Of a stretch of DNA of 64,000 nt, positions 33,412-41,566 are shown piece after piece. The translations under genes and the position numbers were made by a program. Source of the DNA: Puniceicoccaceae bacterium Marseille-Q1082 (lineage in GTDB: Bacteria > Verrucomicrobiota > Verrucomicrobiia > Opitutales > Intestinicryptomonadaceae); assembly GCA_904424815.1 (NCBI GenBank), contig CAJGBI010000001.1:1259671-1323670 (forward strand), given 5' to 3'. Numbering within the stretch: position 1 is the first letter of the stretch; the number at the start of each line of letters is the position of its first letter. The notes beneath the pieces were generated by a model. The model searched no databases. It was given only the letters and a program-made list of their open reading frames with translations, and had not been told where the DNA came from.

Positions 33412-34094
33412 GGCTCAAAGCCAAAGGCTATGGAATAAGGGATATAAGGAAGCGAATTTCCATAGTATCCATCCGCATTCTACGGATGCCCCGTGGCGGC
33501 AGTTTTCAAACTCCCCCCGCAAGCCTGCCTTTGGATTAGCTTCTTCTTGCGGCGCAATACATTCGCTTATCCCGTTATTTTTACTAAACATCCGTATTCT
33601 TATTATCGGCGCAAACCGTTCGCTTATCCCTTCTCGCCAGCTTCCCGCACCCAATCGGAACCCCCCGCCTCATTCCTTCATCATCTCCTTTAATCGCCTT
33701 ATATCTCCCATGCGTTGCTTTGCGCCCGGGCTATTCTTGTTTAACATTCTCACCTATACAGGACATTAACGCGCCTTCTATATCCGCATGCCACTTGCCT
33801 TAATTATATCGTATCCTGCGATGCGTCAGACCGGCTACGGTTGCGGCAAACTTGCAACCGCTTTGTCGATTGTGCGCTCGCCTTTGTTATTGGACGACAT
33901 CCGCACGACAAATCTTCTTTGAGCTTGTTAGCGTACCGCTTGCCCATAACCCGCTCCACAGTGGCGGGCGCTTCATTATCGTAGCTGAAAAACTTCAATG
34001 CCCTTTCGGAATTGAACATCGAGCTGGCATTGTAAGGGTTTCCCCTTCCCTGCCCTCTATTTCCCCGTATCCCACAACTTTTGGCGTAAAACGG
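33412..34094 (-). pseudogene. Old degenerate ISL3 element with transposase fragments
   Basis: The ends resemble the ISL3 termini here (GGCTCAAAGCCAAAGG on the left; TTTTGGCGTAAAACGG closing on the right). Between them, minus-strand pieces match the transposase: GISERFAPIIRIRMFSKNNG corresponds to the ISEWFAPIIRMWRFTKNNG segment near residue 355, and ATVERVMGKRYANKLKEDL to the STVERAIHSRYEQKLKEQI segment near residue 139. Frames are broken and the element is only about 680 bp, so much is deleted. It is clearly older and from a diverged subfamily. Confidence 0.8.
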
Positions 34095-34157
34095 CAAATA
34101 ATCCGAACGCATATCGCGGGAAATTCATTAGTAGCGGTATAATTATCATGAATGTTT

Positions 34158-34186
34158 TTTTAACAAAAAAGCGTTGGCATTGCATT
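34158..34186 (+). promoter_or_regulatory. Candidate promoter of RHS cassette A
   Basis: TTGGCA followed after 17 bp by TTTACT. The surrounding AAAAAAGCGTTG context and the GCGTATGGGCT just before the start codon are shared with cassette B. Confidence 0.45.
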
Positions 34187-34234
34187 AAAATATATTTTTA
34201 CTCTAAACAGGAAACCAACGAAAGCGTATGGGCT

Positions 34235-34387
34235 ATGAAAAAGAAATTACAAACAATAGTGTTTGCTGCGGTTTTGGTATTTTGTTCATTTAGTGCGTGG
34301 TCGGCCGAGGATCCCTGCGATCCGACACCTCCCGAGCCGCCAGATCCCAATCCCAGCGACTGCATGCCAATAGAGCTTGGAGAATAA
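34235..34387 (+). CDS. Small exported Pro/Cys-containing peptide, cassette A
   Basis: 50 aa. MKKK start, hydrophobic core (LQTIVFAAVLVFCSFSAW) and an SA|ED cleavage site leave a mature peptide of about 26 residues: EDPCDPTPPEPPDPNPSD, then CMPIELGE. The start at 34235 is used rather than an upstream in-frame ATG because the signal peptide and the homology with cassette B both begin here. The stop is 3 nt before the RHS-like gene. A twin (51 aa, ending SMPVELGE) precedes the paralogous RHS-like gene at 41567-43108. Function unknown; the C-terminal MP(I/V)ELGE is the only shared mature motif besides the initial ED. Confidence 0.75.
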   Translation: MKKKLQTIVFAAVLVFCSFSAWSAEDPCDPTPPEPPDPNPSDCMPIELGE

Positions 34388-34390
34388 ATA

Positions 34391-35944
34391 ATGATCAATT
34401 CAAAACAGAAACGCCATCTGTTGCTTTCATATAGAAGCGCGATGGCATTTTTTGTTTTGCATTTTAGCGCCGTATTCGCATTTGCCCAGGTATCGCGTTA
34501 CTTCGGCCAAATTCCGGCGGGCAATTCCGACACAAACGGGTTTGTCAGAATTGACAAGGTGTTTTGCGATATTCCCCTTGGGAATGGACGCAGCGCGGAA
34601 TTGTTTTTCAAGTTTTCGACAGATCCGCGCTTGGAACCAAAATATCTCGGAGCATATTGGACAATCCCGTTTTTTGAGTCGAATGTTGTAAAGTTATCCT
34701 CCAATATTTATCGTTGGATTGCCCCCAACCTTAGAACATACACTTTTAATAAACTTCCCAAAAACGACAGAGGCTATAAAGAAACATATATTTTAAATAC
34801 TACCGGTAGTTTAAAGCTAAATGTAGCCAAAGACGGCTCCGTTTGCATAGAAAATGTGGATGATCCCAAAAACAGGTATTTATTTAGGGAGGGAAAACTT
34901 GTTTCGTTTTGCGAGGGCAGAGATGCCGACACATTTAGAATATCCTACGAAAACGGCAATCGCCCACGTGTGCTCTACAATGTTGGCAAAAATTCAACGG
35001 AAATAGAATTTGCTTATAATAAAGAGGGATTTTTAACCAAGATAATTTTCCCCGAGGATAAAAAATCCATAATTATAACATATTGCAATTGTGATACACT
35101 TGCCGAAGACGGCATAACGAAGCAAGGGAAATTGTTAAAATCGATATCTTCTATTACGATTGCGGACGAAAAAAAAGAGAACTATAAATATTCAGCCGAA
35201 GCGAAAAAGAAGAATAGAAAGATTCTTACAAAGAATGAAACTGAGGAAGTTTTTGCAAATGTTCCAATCAATAAATTTGAGCAAAGAATCGGAGAAGACA
35301 ACAAGGGGTTTATTGAATGGGACGCGACGACGGGGATAATTGTTTCAGATAGCGGCGGAGAATATGCTGTAAGAAATCCAATATTCGACAAATACAGCAC
35401 AGAATACGGAGACGACTATTTTGTTACGAGCAGGAAACGCGAAATAAAAACAAAAGAATCGCGAATATCATACAAAAAGCCCGAAAATAAATATGCCGAA
35501 GTGTGGGATTACAGCTTGAGAACTGCGATAAAGATAGAGCAAAATCCGCATACTGGCGAGCAAACTCGAACTTCGTATATCGGCACCCCAGGCAATGCTT
35601 TGATGAAAATTAGAAAAATTGAAAAGAGAATCTCCAATAAGACAAATTGGAGTATTATCTCAACAAGAATTTATAACAATAATGGAAATATAATCAGAGA
35701 AAATTATGGCAATGGCAACATAAAGGAATTCATTTATGATAAGAAGAACCAGCATATTAAAACTATTGATAATGGGAAATTAATCTACAAAAATTCAGAT
35801 GCAAATGGCAATGGAATTATATATTTAAAACGTATAAATGAAAATTATTTTATAAAGAAAACAATGCGAAATAACGTAACAGAAGTTTTTATAGTCGATA
35901 AAGCCGGAAATGAAATAAAAATAGGGGTAGAAGACGATGAATAA
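34391..35944 (+). CDS. Exported RHS/YD-like protein, cassette A
   Basis: 517 aa with a GGAG ribosome site. The N-terminal signal segment runs to about residue 33 (FFVLHFSAVFAFA|QVS). The start resembles the N-terminal part of RHS-type proteins (IPLGNGRSAELFFKFSTDP, EPKYLGAYWTIPFFES), then come many short beta-strand units with YD-like spacing (FAYNKEGFLTKIIFP, EFIYDKKNQHIKTI). It lacks the long repeat array, the RHS core-end motif and a C-terminal toxin, so it is a short solitary version. It shares blocks such as GYKETYILNTTG, SRISYKKPE and YIGTPGNA with the protein at 41567-43108. Codon use is AT-rich, unlike the host genes. Confidence 0.72.
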   Translation: MINSKQKRHLLLSYRSAMAFFVLHFSAVFAFAQVSRYFGQIPAGNSDTNGFVRIDKVFCDIPLGNGRSAELFFKFSTDPRLEPKYLGAYWTIPFFESNVVKLSSNIYRWIAPNLRTYTFNKLPKNDRGYKETYILNTTGSLKLNVAKDGSVCIENVDDPKNRYLFREGKLVSFCEGRDADTFRISYENGNRPRVLYNVGKNSTEIEFAYNKEGFLTKIIFPEDKKSIIITYCNCDTLAEDGITKQGKLLKSISSITIADEKKENYKYSAEAKKKNRKILTKNETEEVFANVPINKFEQRIGEDNKGFIEWDATTGIIVSDSGGEYAVRNPIFDKYSTEYGDDYFVTSRKREIKTKESRISYKKPENKYAEVWDYSLRTAIKIEQNPHTGEQTRTSYIGTPGNALMKIRKIEKRISNKTNWSIISTRIYNNNGNIIRENYGNGNIKEFIYDKKNQHIKTIDNGKLIYKNSDANGNGIIYLKRINENYFIKKTMRNNVTEVFIVDKAGNEIKIGVEDDE

Positions 35945-35982
35945 TATAAATAAAATAAAATAAAATAAAAAGACTCGTCGTA

Positions 35983-36348
35983 ATGTTTATGGGGATGTTC
36001 ATAATTGTTTGCATTACATCAGGTAATGATGAGTGCGTTGGGAAAAGATGTCAAGAGTATTCAGGTGGTGTATGTACTCCTGGCGTGGCGGTTTCTGGGG
36101 GATGTGATGAAGCCGGATTAATAGGATGTACCCCGAAAGATTGCACTGGAGAATATACACCGACAATTATTGATGCTAAATGTGTTCCAGGAGATCCTTC
36201 GGATATTTGCAAATTAAAACCTGGAAGCTCTATGGGGTCAAAGTGTTATAAAATTTGCCAAAGAGTTGGATATGTGTCTAAATGTGTCTGTGTATGCGGG
36301 GGCGCAACTGGGAATGGATATCATCTTCAACATGAAATGTGTGATTAG
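35983..36348 (+). CDS. Cys-rich exported protein, cassette A downstream gene
   Basis: 121 aa. A short hydrophobic start (MFMGMFIIVCITSG) is probably a brief signal peptide. The rest has about fifteen cysteines spaced irregularly (ECVGKRCQEY, GCDEAGLIGCTPKDC, KCYKICQRVG, KCVCVCGG), suggesting a disulfide-knotted extracellular domain. It is preceded by a run of AAAAT-type repeats (about 35945-35970). No known family recognised. It is followed one base later by the next exported gene, so it is part of the same transcript. Confidence 0.65.
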   Translation: MFMGMFIIVCITSGNDECVGKRCQEYSGGVCTPGVAVSGGCDEAGLIGCTPKDCTGEYTPTIIDAKCVPGDPSDICKLKPGSSMGSKCYKICQRVGYVSKCVCVCGGATGNGYHLQHEMCD

Positions 36349-36349
36349 T

Positions 36350-37276
36350 ATGAAACAATTTACATTCAGTCTAATTATATTTGTAACAATAGTTAGTGAT
36401 TTGTTTTCAAATATAATAGAACAAAATTTAGATAAGCTAAAGTTTTATCATGATAAGCTTATTGCAGGAGGGCAAATGGAGGTTACCATATATCGGGGAG
36501 AGCTCAATAAATCGGAAGCTGATTCTCTCTTGAAAAGCTTTTCTGAAATGCCATTGGCGTATGATATGTCGGATAGAAAGCGTATAATATCAAACATTGA
36601 GTCATTGCTAAAAAAAGAGAATTCTTTTATGAAAAAAGATATAAGACATTTATATTCGCCTTCAGGATACAAATGTACATTGCTACAAAGTTTATATGGG
36701 ATAAATGGAAGTATAAACGATAAGAATAATTTGATAACTTCAAAGTCAAAAGGGCTAATTTATCATTACGATACAAATAAAAATACATTATCAATTTACG
36801 AGGCTCCTGCAGCTGATTGGAATTCTCCTACATATTTTAATTTTATAATAATAAACCCAATGATGCTGGATTTTAATAAATTGATATTCAATAATGCAAA
36901 TCCTAAACAAATATTGAGCATTTTGCCAGATGGGGAAAATGCGGTTTTTATAGAAGGATGCATAAACTCTTGCGAAAGGATTCACATTATTATTCGTAAT
37001 GGATTCCCATGCATGGATACATCTATATATTACAAGTCTTCAAAGGAAAGAACTATATTGAGAAATATTTTTTATAGATTCTACAAGAACATAGATAATT
37101 TAGATTTCAATTTGGAATATCCATCGCTTGTTCTTGTAATAGATAGCCCTCAAAATAGCGGTTTATATAAAGTTGAGCTTTATGAAATTATTGCTTTCAA
37201 ATTATTAAAAGTGAATGATGACGAGTTCGACATTAGAATAAAAAAAGATACGAAGATTTTAACTAATATGAATTGA
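36350..37276 (+). CDS. Exported protein of unknown function, cassette A
   Basis: 308 aa from the ATG at 36350, directly after the previous stop. Signal segment MKQFTFSLIIFVTIVSDLFS at 1-20, then a mixed alpha/beta protein with no recognised motif. A central segment (GLIYHYDTNKNTLSIYEAP) loosely resembles a segment of the exported protein at 43776-44708 (YSDGKYMFYNPKAPNNLTLY), so the two may be distant relatives. A Cys pair lies in EGCINSCERIH. Strongly AT-rich. The stop overlaps the next start (TGATG). Confidence 0.65.
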   Translation: MKQFTFSLIIFVTIVSDLFSNIIEQNLDKLKFYHDKLIAGGQMEVTIYRGELNKSEADSLLKSFSEMPLAYDMSDRKRIISNIESLLKKENSFMKKDIRHLYSPSGYKCTLLQSLYGINGSINDKNNLITSKSKGLIYHYDTNKNTLSIYEAPAADWNSPTYFNFIIINPMMLDFNKLIFNNANPKQILSILPDGENAVFIEGCINSCERIHIIIRNGFPCMDTSIYYKSSKERTILRNIFYRFYKNIDNLDFNLEYPSLVLVIDSPQNSGLYKVELYEIIAFKLLKVNDDEFDIRIKKDTKILTNMN

Positions 37277-37941
37277 TGTTTATGAAATCATTACCACATG
37301 GCGTTATATTTTTACTCATGACTTTTTTATCTCATAGTGCATATTCATTATTATCGTTTAATGAGATGATAATTTCTTCGGAAGTGCTACGTGAGTCGAA
37401 AGTGTTTCCCTTCCGTTTCTATTTTGAAAATACAGGGGAATATCCGATCGAGATTAAAAAAATTTCTACGTCATGTGGGTGTACAATAGTAAAACCCGTT
37501 AAAAATTCTTATTCCCCGAAAGACAAAGGAGATATTGAAGGTGCCTATATAATAGGCGATAGAATTGGAAATCAAGAGCAAGAGATTATAATAGAAACAA
37601 ATGATATATCAAAAAGATATTACAAGCTAACTCTACGACTACATATTAAACAAGAAATCGACTCTACGCCAAGAATTTTAATATGGCGAATAAATGAAGA
37701 ACCGATTCCCAAAAACGTAACAATAAGCTCAATTGTACCAATAAAAATCCAATCCATACAAGCAATTTCTAACCATTTTACTATTTCAAATATAGAAAAT
37801 AAAGGCAATAATATGAAATTTGAATTTTATGTTAAGCCTGAACCAATAAAAAAACGAACAAAAGCAGAAATTAAAGTAAATGCAATTAATATTAATACTG
37901 ATAAACCTACAACACTAACAATATATAGCTTAATAATATAG
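37276..37941 (+). CDS. Exported DUF1573-type (ASH-like) protein, cassette A
   Basis: 221 aa. Signal peptide 1-23 or so (FMKSLPHGVIFLLMTFLSHSAY). The DUF1573 pattern is clear: FRFYFENTGEYPIEIKKI, TSCGCTIVKP, then IIIETNDISKRYYKLTLRLHI. These immunoglobulin-like domains occur in exported proteins of Bacteroidota and PVC bacteria; their ligands are mostly unknown. The second half is a further beta domain. Translation is coupled to the previous gene through TGATG. Last gene of the cassette A transcript. Confidence 0.8.
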   Translation: MFMKSLPHGVIFLLMTFLSHSAYSLLSFNEMIISSEVLRESKVFPFRFYFENTGEYPIEIKKISTSCGCTIVKPVKNSYSPKDKGDIEGAYIIGDRIGNQEQEIIIETNDISKRYYKLTLRLHIKQEIDSTPRILIWRINEEPIPKNVTISSIVPIKIQSIQAISNHFTISNIENKGNNMKFEFYVKPEPIKKRTKAEIKVNAININTDKPTTLTIYSLII

Positions 37942-38077
37942 CTTTATTTACAACAAGTATTTTGAATGAAAAATTCTTCAAGCTTATTTACTATTTATTT
38001 TGACAATTTCGAATGTCGTTGCTGAAAATAACTTCCTGCTTTTAGGTTAAAAGCAAAACGATACAAAAGGAATTCTC

Positions 38078-38479
38078 ATGTTTGCCCCTGGAATGAATAC
38101 CGACGGGGCGTTCTTCCTGAAAGAAGCTCCTTGGATGGATTTTGCCAAACGCAATAATCTTGGAGTGATTGCGCTCAATTATTCGTCATCTGAAGAAGAT
38201 TTATATCAAAACCGCAAAGGATATTACCGACCCGGACAAGGTTCGGGACAGGCGTTGCTTGACGAAATAAAGCGCGTTTACCGCAAGGATCTTCCAATTG
38301 TCCTATATGGTTTTTCAGGAGGCGCCCAATTTGTAAGCCGCTTTGTCGATTGGCGCCCAGACAGAATTATCGCATGGTGCGCATATTCGGCGCAGTTTTG
38401 GGATTACCCGCCCAAAGGCTCAAAGCTTACAAAAGCGCGCGGCATCTATGTTGCGCAGTATTTCAGGCAATTACGCTAA
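38078..38479 (+). pseudogene. Truncated alpha/beta hydrolase
   Basis: About 133 codons of an alpha/beta hydrolase core: LMFAPGMNTDGAFFLKEAPW-like start, LGVIALNYSS, and the nucleophile elbow GFSGG followed by AQFVSRFVDWRPDRIIAWCAYSA. The N-terminal export region is missing and the frame is lost after KLTKARGIYVAQYF; a continuation (ANTWDANNLAE) is in another frame, after which homology ends at about 38530, where a Rep-like fragment from the other strand begins. The catalytic Asp and His are gone, so it is inactive. Confidence 0.7.
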
Positions 38480-38531
38480 TACTTGGGATGCGAACAATCT
38501 CGCGGAATGTCAAATTTCGATTCCTCCAAAA

Positions 38532-39188
38532 TTACGACCGCGCAAAAAGGTTTACGCCCTTGCGGATTGGTTGCAAAGTGTGCCGTTCCCCAATTCCCAA
38601 ATAATCAAGTTGCCCCGTGCGTATCGTCCGCCATACCTCCGTCACCCACGGCGCGACCATCCGGACGTCAACCGCTCCCGACGGCTTGAATCTAAACGGT
38701 AAAGGCCGCTCGTTTTCGCCAAAATTACAGAGCGGCTTTTTGCACTCAATCAGAACGTGCGCGTGCAAAACTCCGCTCTTGTGCGCCTCAAAAACGCGGA
38801 CAAATTCCCCGAAATACTCCGACGCAATTTCTTTCAAATACCGTTTATTGAAAGCGTTCCACGCCCGCGAAAACCGCCGACGCTCCCCGAATAAGTCCGC
38901 TCCGGCAGAACTGCGCATTGTAATCGTAAATTCCGCTACATGCAATTTCGCCACCCGCTCGATTTCAGCCAGCAACGCCGGCGTATAACCGATATTGTCA
39001 ACATTTCGCCGAACGGTCTCCGACGCATAACGCTTGCCGATTGAAAGCACCCAGCGCGATATGTTCGTTTGGAGAGCCGCCGCGCACCGATTGTAATAGG
39101 TATGATTGAGCGTCGCCTTTCGGGAAATGTTATCTTTTTGACAAGATAGGCGGACGGCTTCGCCAGCCGCCATAGCGCAAAGACGCAA
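38532..39188 (-). pseudogene. HUH replication-initiator-like protein, truncated
   Basis: About 213-218 codons (first ATG at 39173; TTG at 39188). FTITMRSSAG is followed by FNKRYLKEIASEYFGEFVRVFEAHKSG and LHAHVLIE, with the His-x-His (HUH) metal motif. The later RHTLQPIRK segment is the place where plasmid or phage Rep proteins continue into the catalytic Tyr helix (Y-x-x-K-Y), but here the frame ends at LFARS and runs into the hydrolase remnant. The nicking Tyr is therefore missing. GC content is higher than the flanking island genes. Likely the trace of an integrated rolling-circle element. Confidence 0.55.
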
Positions 39189-39312
39189 TTCCTCGTTTTC
39201 GCGCGTTTCTATTGCGCGTTTTTCGAGCCGTTAAAGCCGCCGAGCGTCGCGCTCACGCGCCGCCGCTTCTATTTGCCGGATACGCTCGACGACAGACAGG
39301 CGGGCGAGGTTT

Positions 39313-39480
39313 TCACACCCTGCGCCGCCCTTTACGCAAAGAGCGGTTGATATCTTTTCTCTCCATCACCATCCGCAAACGCGCCACAACCGCAAGATCT
39401 CCCCCAAACGCTTCGCGAAGCGCCTCTTGCATCTTTAACGCAATCCCGTAATTAAGCGTGCCCCTAAATTCCTCCAACAT
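39313..39480 (-). CDS. Small ORF upstream of the Rep-like fragment
   Basis: 55 aa from the ATG at 39480: MLEEFRGTLNYGIALKMQEA, then LREAFGG and a basic end (RKGRRRV). It is predicted helical and charged. It lies just upstream of, and in the same direction as, the Rep-like fragment, so it could be a small accessory gene of the same element. No family recognised and no strong ribosome site. Confidence 0.3.
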   Translation of the reverse strand: MLEEFRGTLNYGIALKMQEALREAFGGDLAVVARLRMVMERKDINRSLRKGRRRV

Positions 39481-39582
39481 GCGGGAAAGTTAGGCGTTTA
39501 TTTGACGGAGTTTTTTCAGGTTCTTTTCTCATTTGCCTAAGCAGTTTATTGTTAGTAATTGCACTACTTTGACCTTGCCAAG

Positions 39583-40230
39583 CTACCCACATTCATAAGC
39601 CAGCCCTTTTATAATATTAAAGAAATACGTAATCGTCTTTTTATCTAAAATTGTTTCATAGTATACAGTAAAAACTTCTCCGGGCGGTTGGGAATCGTTT
39701 ACAAATATATTTCTTAATCCAACTACAACTTTAAATTCCTTTATATTGTTAAGTTTTAAATTGTTATTAATGATTGTATCTTTTAAAAAATTAAAAAATT
39801 CTTCTGTGAATTTTTGATTATATATGGAAGTATCTTTCGATACGGCTATGTTCTCAAGTTTGGAAGTCGGTTGGACCGCTTTGTTTGAGAAAGAATTACA
39901 AGCAAATATATGTTCTTCTTTTCCGTCATCTAATTCGGTTATATAAAATTTTATCTGCGAAAAAAATTCTAAATTCAACTTACATATCTCTGCTTTATCA
40001 GATAAAAAACGGAACGTTATCGGCCTCTTAGGATTATCTTTGTCTACAATAAGTTCAAATGCGTTTTTTTGAGCTTTATTTATGCCTTTATATATCTCGT
40101 TAGGAACTGATGAATATGCGATGTCGCGTATAGGAAGATAAAGCAAAAACAGAATAAAAATGCCACAGCACTTTTTTACAAAAAGCGGCAGATTGCCTTT
40201 TCTTTTTGAATTATTTGTACAAATATTCAT
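39583..40230 (-). CDS. Exported protein of unknown function, cassette B (last gene)
   Basis: 215 aa. A charged N-terminus (NNSKRKGNLPLFVKK) is followed by a hydrophobic segment, CCGIFILFLLYLPIRDIAYS, which acts as signal or anchor. The mature part has FELIVDKDNPKRPITFRFLS and FKVVVGLRNIFVNDSQPPGE, beta-rich with no recognised domain. AT-rich. It follows the preceding exported gene by 72 bp on the same strand. Confidence 0.62.
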   Translation of the reverse strand: MNICTNNSKRKGNLPLFVKKCCGIFILFLLYLPIRDIAYSSVPNEIYKGINKAQKNAFELIVDKDNPKRPITFRFLSDKAEICKLNLEFFSQIKFYITELDDGKEEHIFACNSFSNKAVQPTSKLENIAVSKDTSIYNQKFTEEFFNFLKDTIINNNLKLNNIKEFKVVVGLRNIFVNDSQPPGEVFTVYYETILDKKTITYFFNIIKGLAYECG

Positions 40231-40302
40231 GCCCGATTTCTATTTTCAGAAACCATCTCTCTAATTCTTTCATAAATATTCAGAAAGTATATACGCATTA
40301 TT

Positions 40303-40887
40303 TTAATCTAAATTACTATTCTTTGCGGTAGGCGACAAACTCCGCGCGAATTTTAGCCAGGCGTTTAGTTCTTTCCCTTCCAATCTGATTGTTTCGGAAT
40401 CTACTATTGTTTTACTGAGATCAATTTTTTTTGATTTCAATAAACCGAAGAAGGAAAAAGTTACTTCAATATACCGTATTTTTTCAATATTTGGGTCACA
40501 TGATATTTCTTTTAGTTTGCGTATAAAGTCCTTTGCCGGTTGACGGATTAAGTACTTGGGTTTAAGCGTATTGACAAAAGACGGTTCTATATGAGAAGGT
40601 ATATATGTTCCGCAACCGTAAACGCTAATACCTTCCTGCTGCTTTTTATTTATAATACCAACGGAAACAATTACCTCAACATTTATATTGAATGCGCTCT
40701 CATTAAATAATATATCGTCATCCAATTTCAAGTTTTGCACATTTAAAACGAAACCCGAATCTGGCTTTGGTTGCATCTCTACCTGAATTTTTAGAGAATC
40801 GCTTATTTTTTTCAAATATTCTGCGGTATCAGCATAAGCGCAAATACAACCAAATGCATACAATCCAAATATTAGTATTCTATTCAT
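40303..40887 (-). CDS. Exported protein of unknown function, cassette B
   Basis: 194 aa from the ATG at 40887, which overlaps the upstream stop (ATGA). Signal peptide 1-20 (MNRILIFGLYAFGCICAYA|D). The mature part is beta-rich (FVLNVQNLKLDDDILFNESAF, VEVIVSVGIINKK) with a later helical region; no motif recognised. Likely cotranslated with the HExxH protein before it. Confidence 0.65.
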   Translation of the reverse strand: MNRILIFGLYAFGCICAYADTAEYLKKISDSLKIQVEMQPKPDSGFVLNVQNLKLDDDILFNESAFNINVEVIVSVGIINKKQQEGISVYGCGTYIPSHIEPSFVNTLKPKYLIRQPAKDFIRKLKEISCDPNIEKIRYIEVTFSFFGLLKSKKIDLSKTIVDSETIRLEGKELNAWLKFARSLSPTAKNSNLD

Positions 40888-41552
40888 TGCAAACAACTCC
40901 CGTTACAGCCATCAATATGGTCCCATCCCGTGCAAGCACAATTGGCAAAGGCGGGAAAAGATACTGTTGAACCGTTATTCTTATGGAACTCATCCTGCTT
41001 TTCAGTATGGTTATTTCGTATTTCCTTTATAAGTGCATCGGCTTTTCTTCTAAACTCTTGTTCGGCTTTACTTTTTGCATCAGAGTACGACTCTGTGCTA
41101 CGTTTTTCAACCTTTAAATTTTTTCCTGTAGTATAATAATATCCCTTTGTCGAATTATCTTGGTTCCATTCTTGCATTGTACTAAGATGACCATTTTCAT
41201 GGGACACAATGGCACTATGCACAGTATTCCAAGTAGATCTACAGCCACAACATTTTACAGTAGAATTATTATATTCCACCCACTCTGGTATACGAAATTC
41301 CACAAAAGAATATTTCACTTTAAATGTAGATAGATTAGTAATATATATGGCTATACATTTACTGGAATCGGAATCCGATGATAAAATTCCATCAATTTTT
41401 GAATCATTTCGATAGACAGTAGCACCTGCCAAATGATTGCCATCTTGATCCGTTATTGGCCAATTTGGGTTATTTGGCTTAGGTATGTCATCATACTTAC
41501 TCCCACTTATATTTACAGAAAACGCGCTGATATACATGCATGTTAACAACAT
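40884..41552 (-). CDS. Exported HExxH protein, possibly a DUF922-like zinc protease, cassette B
   Basis: 222 aa. A short hydrophobic start (MLLTCMYISAFSVNISG) probably serves as signal. At about residues 112-123 AIVSHENGHLST contains HENGH, an HExxH zinc motif, with the long helix typical after it (MQEWNQDN). Further on come SDAKSKAEQEFRRKADALIKEI and NHTEKQDEFHKNNG, an order that resembles DUF922 putative secreted proteases, where a late His/Asp completes the site. Several Cys (CCGC, ANCACTG, GCNGSCLQ) suggest disulfides. It directly follows the RHS-like gene. Confidence 0.58.
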   Translation of the reverse strand: MLLTCMYISAFSVNISGSKYDDIPKPNNPNWPITDQDGNHLAGATVYRNDSKIDGILSSDSDSSKCIAIYITNLSTFKVKYSFVEFRIPEWVEYNNSTVKCCGCRSTWNTVHSAIVSHENGHLSTMQEWNQDNSTKGYYYTTGKNLKVEKRSTESYSDAKSKAEQEFRRKADALIKEIRNNHTEKQDEFHKNNGSTVSFPAFANCACTGWDHIDGCNGSCLQ

Positions 41553-41566
41553 TATTATATATAGTT

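Noticed and set aside
34391-35944. RHS toxin/immunity (contact-dependent) system
   Set aside because: No long repeat array, core-end motif, C-terminal toxin or adjacent immunity gene; the RHS-like proteins are short and end in the same beta-strand style.
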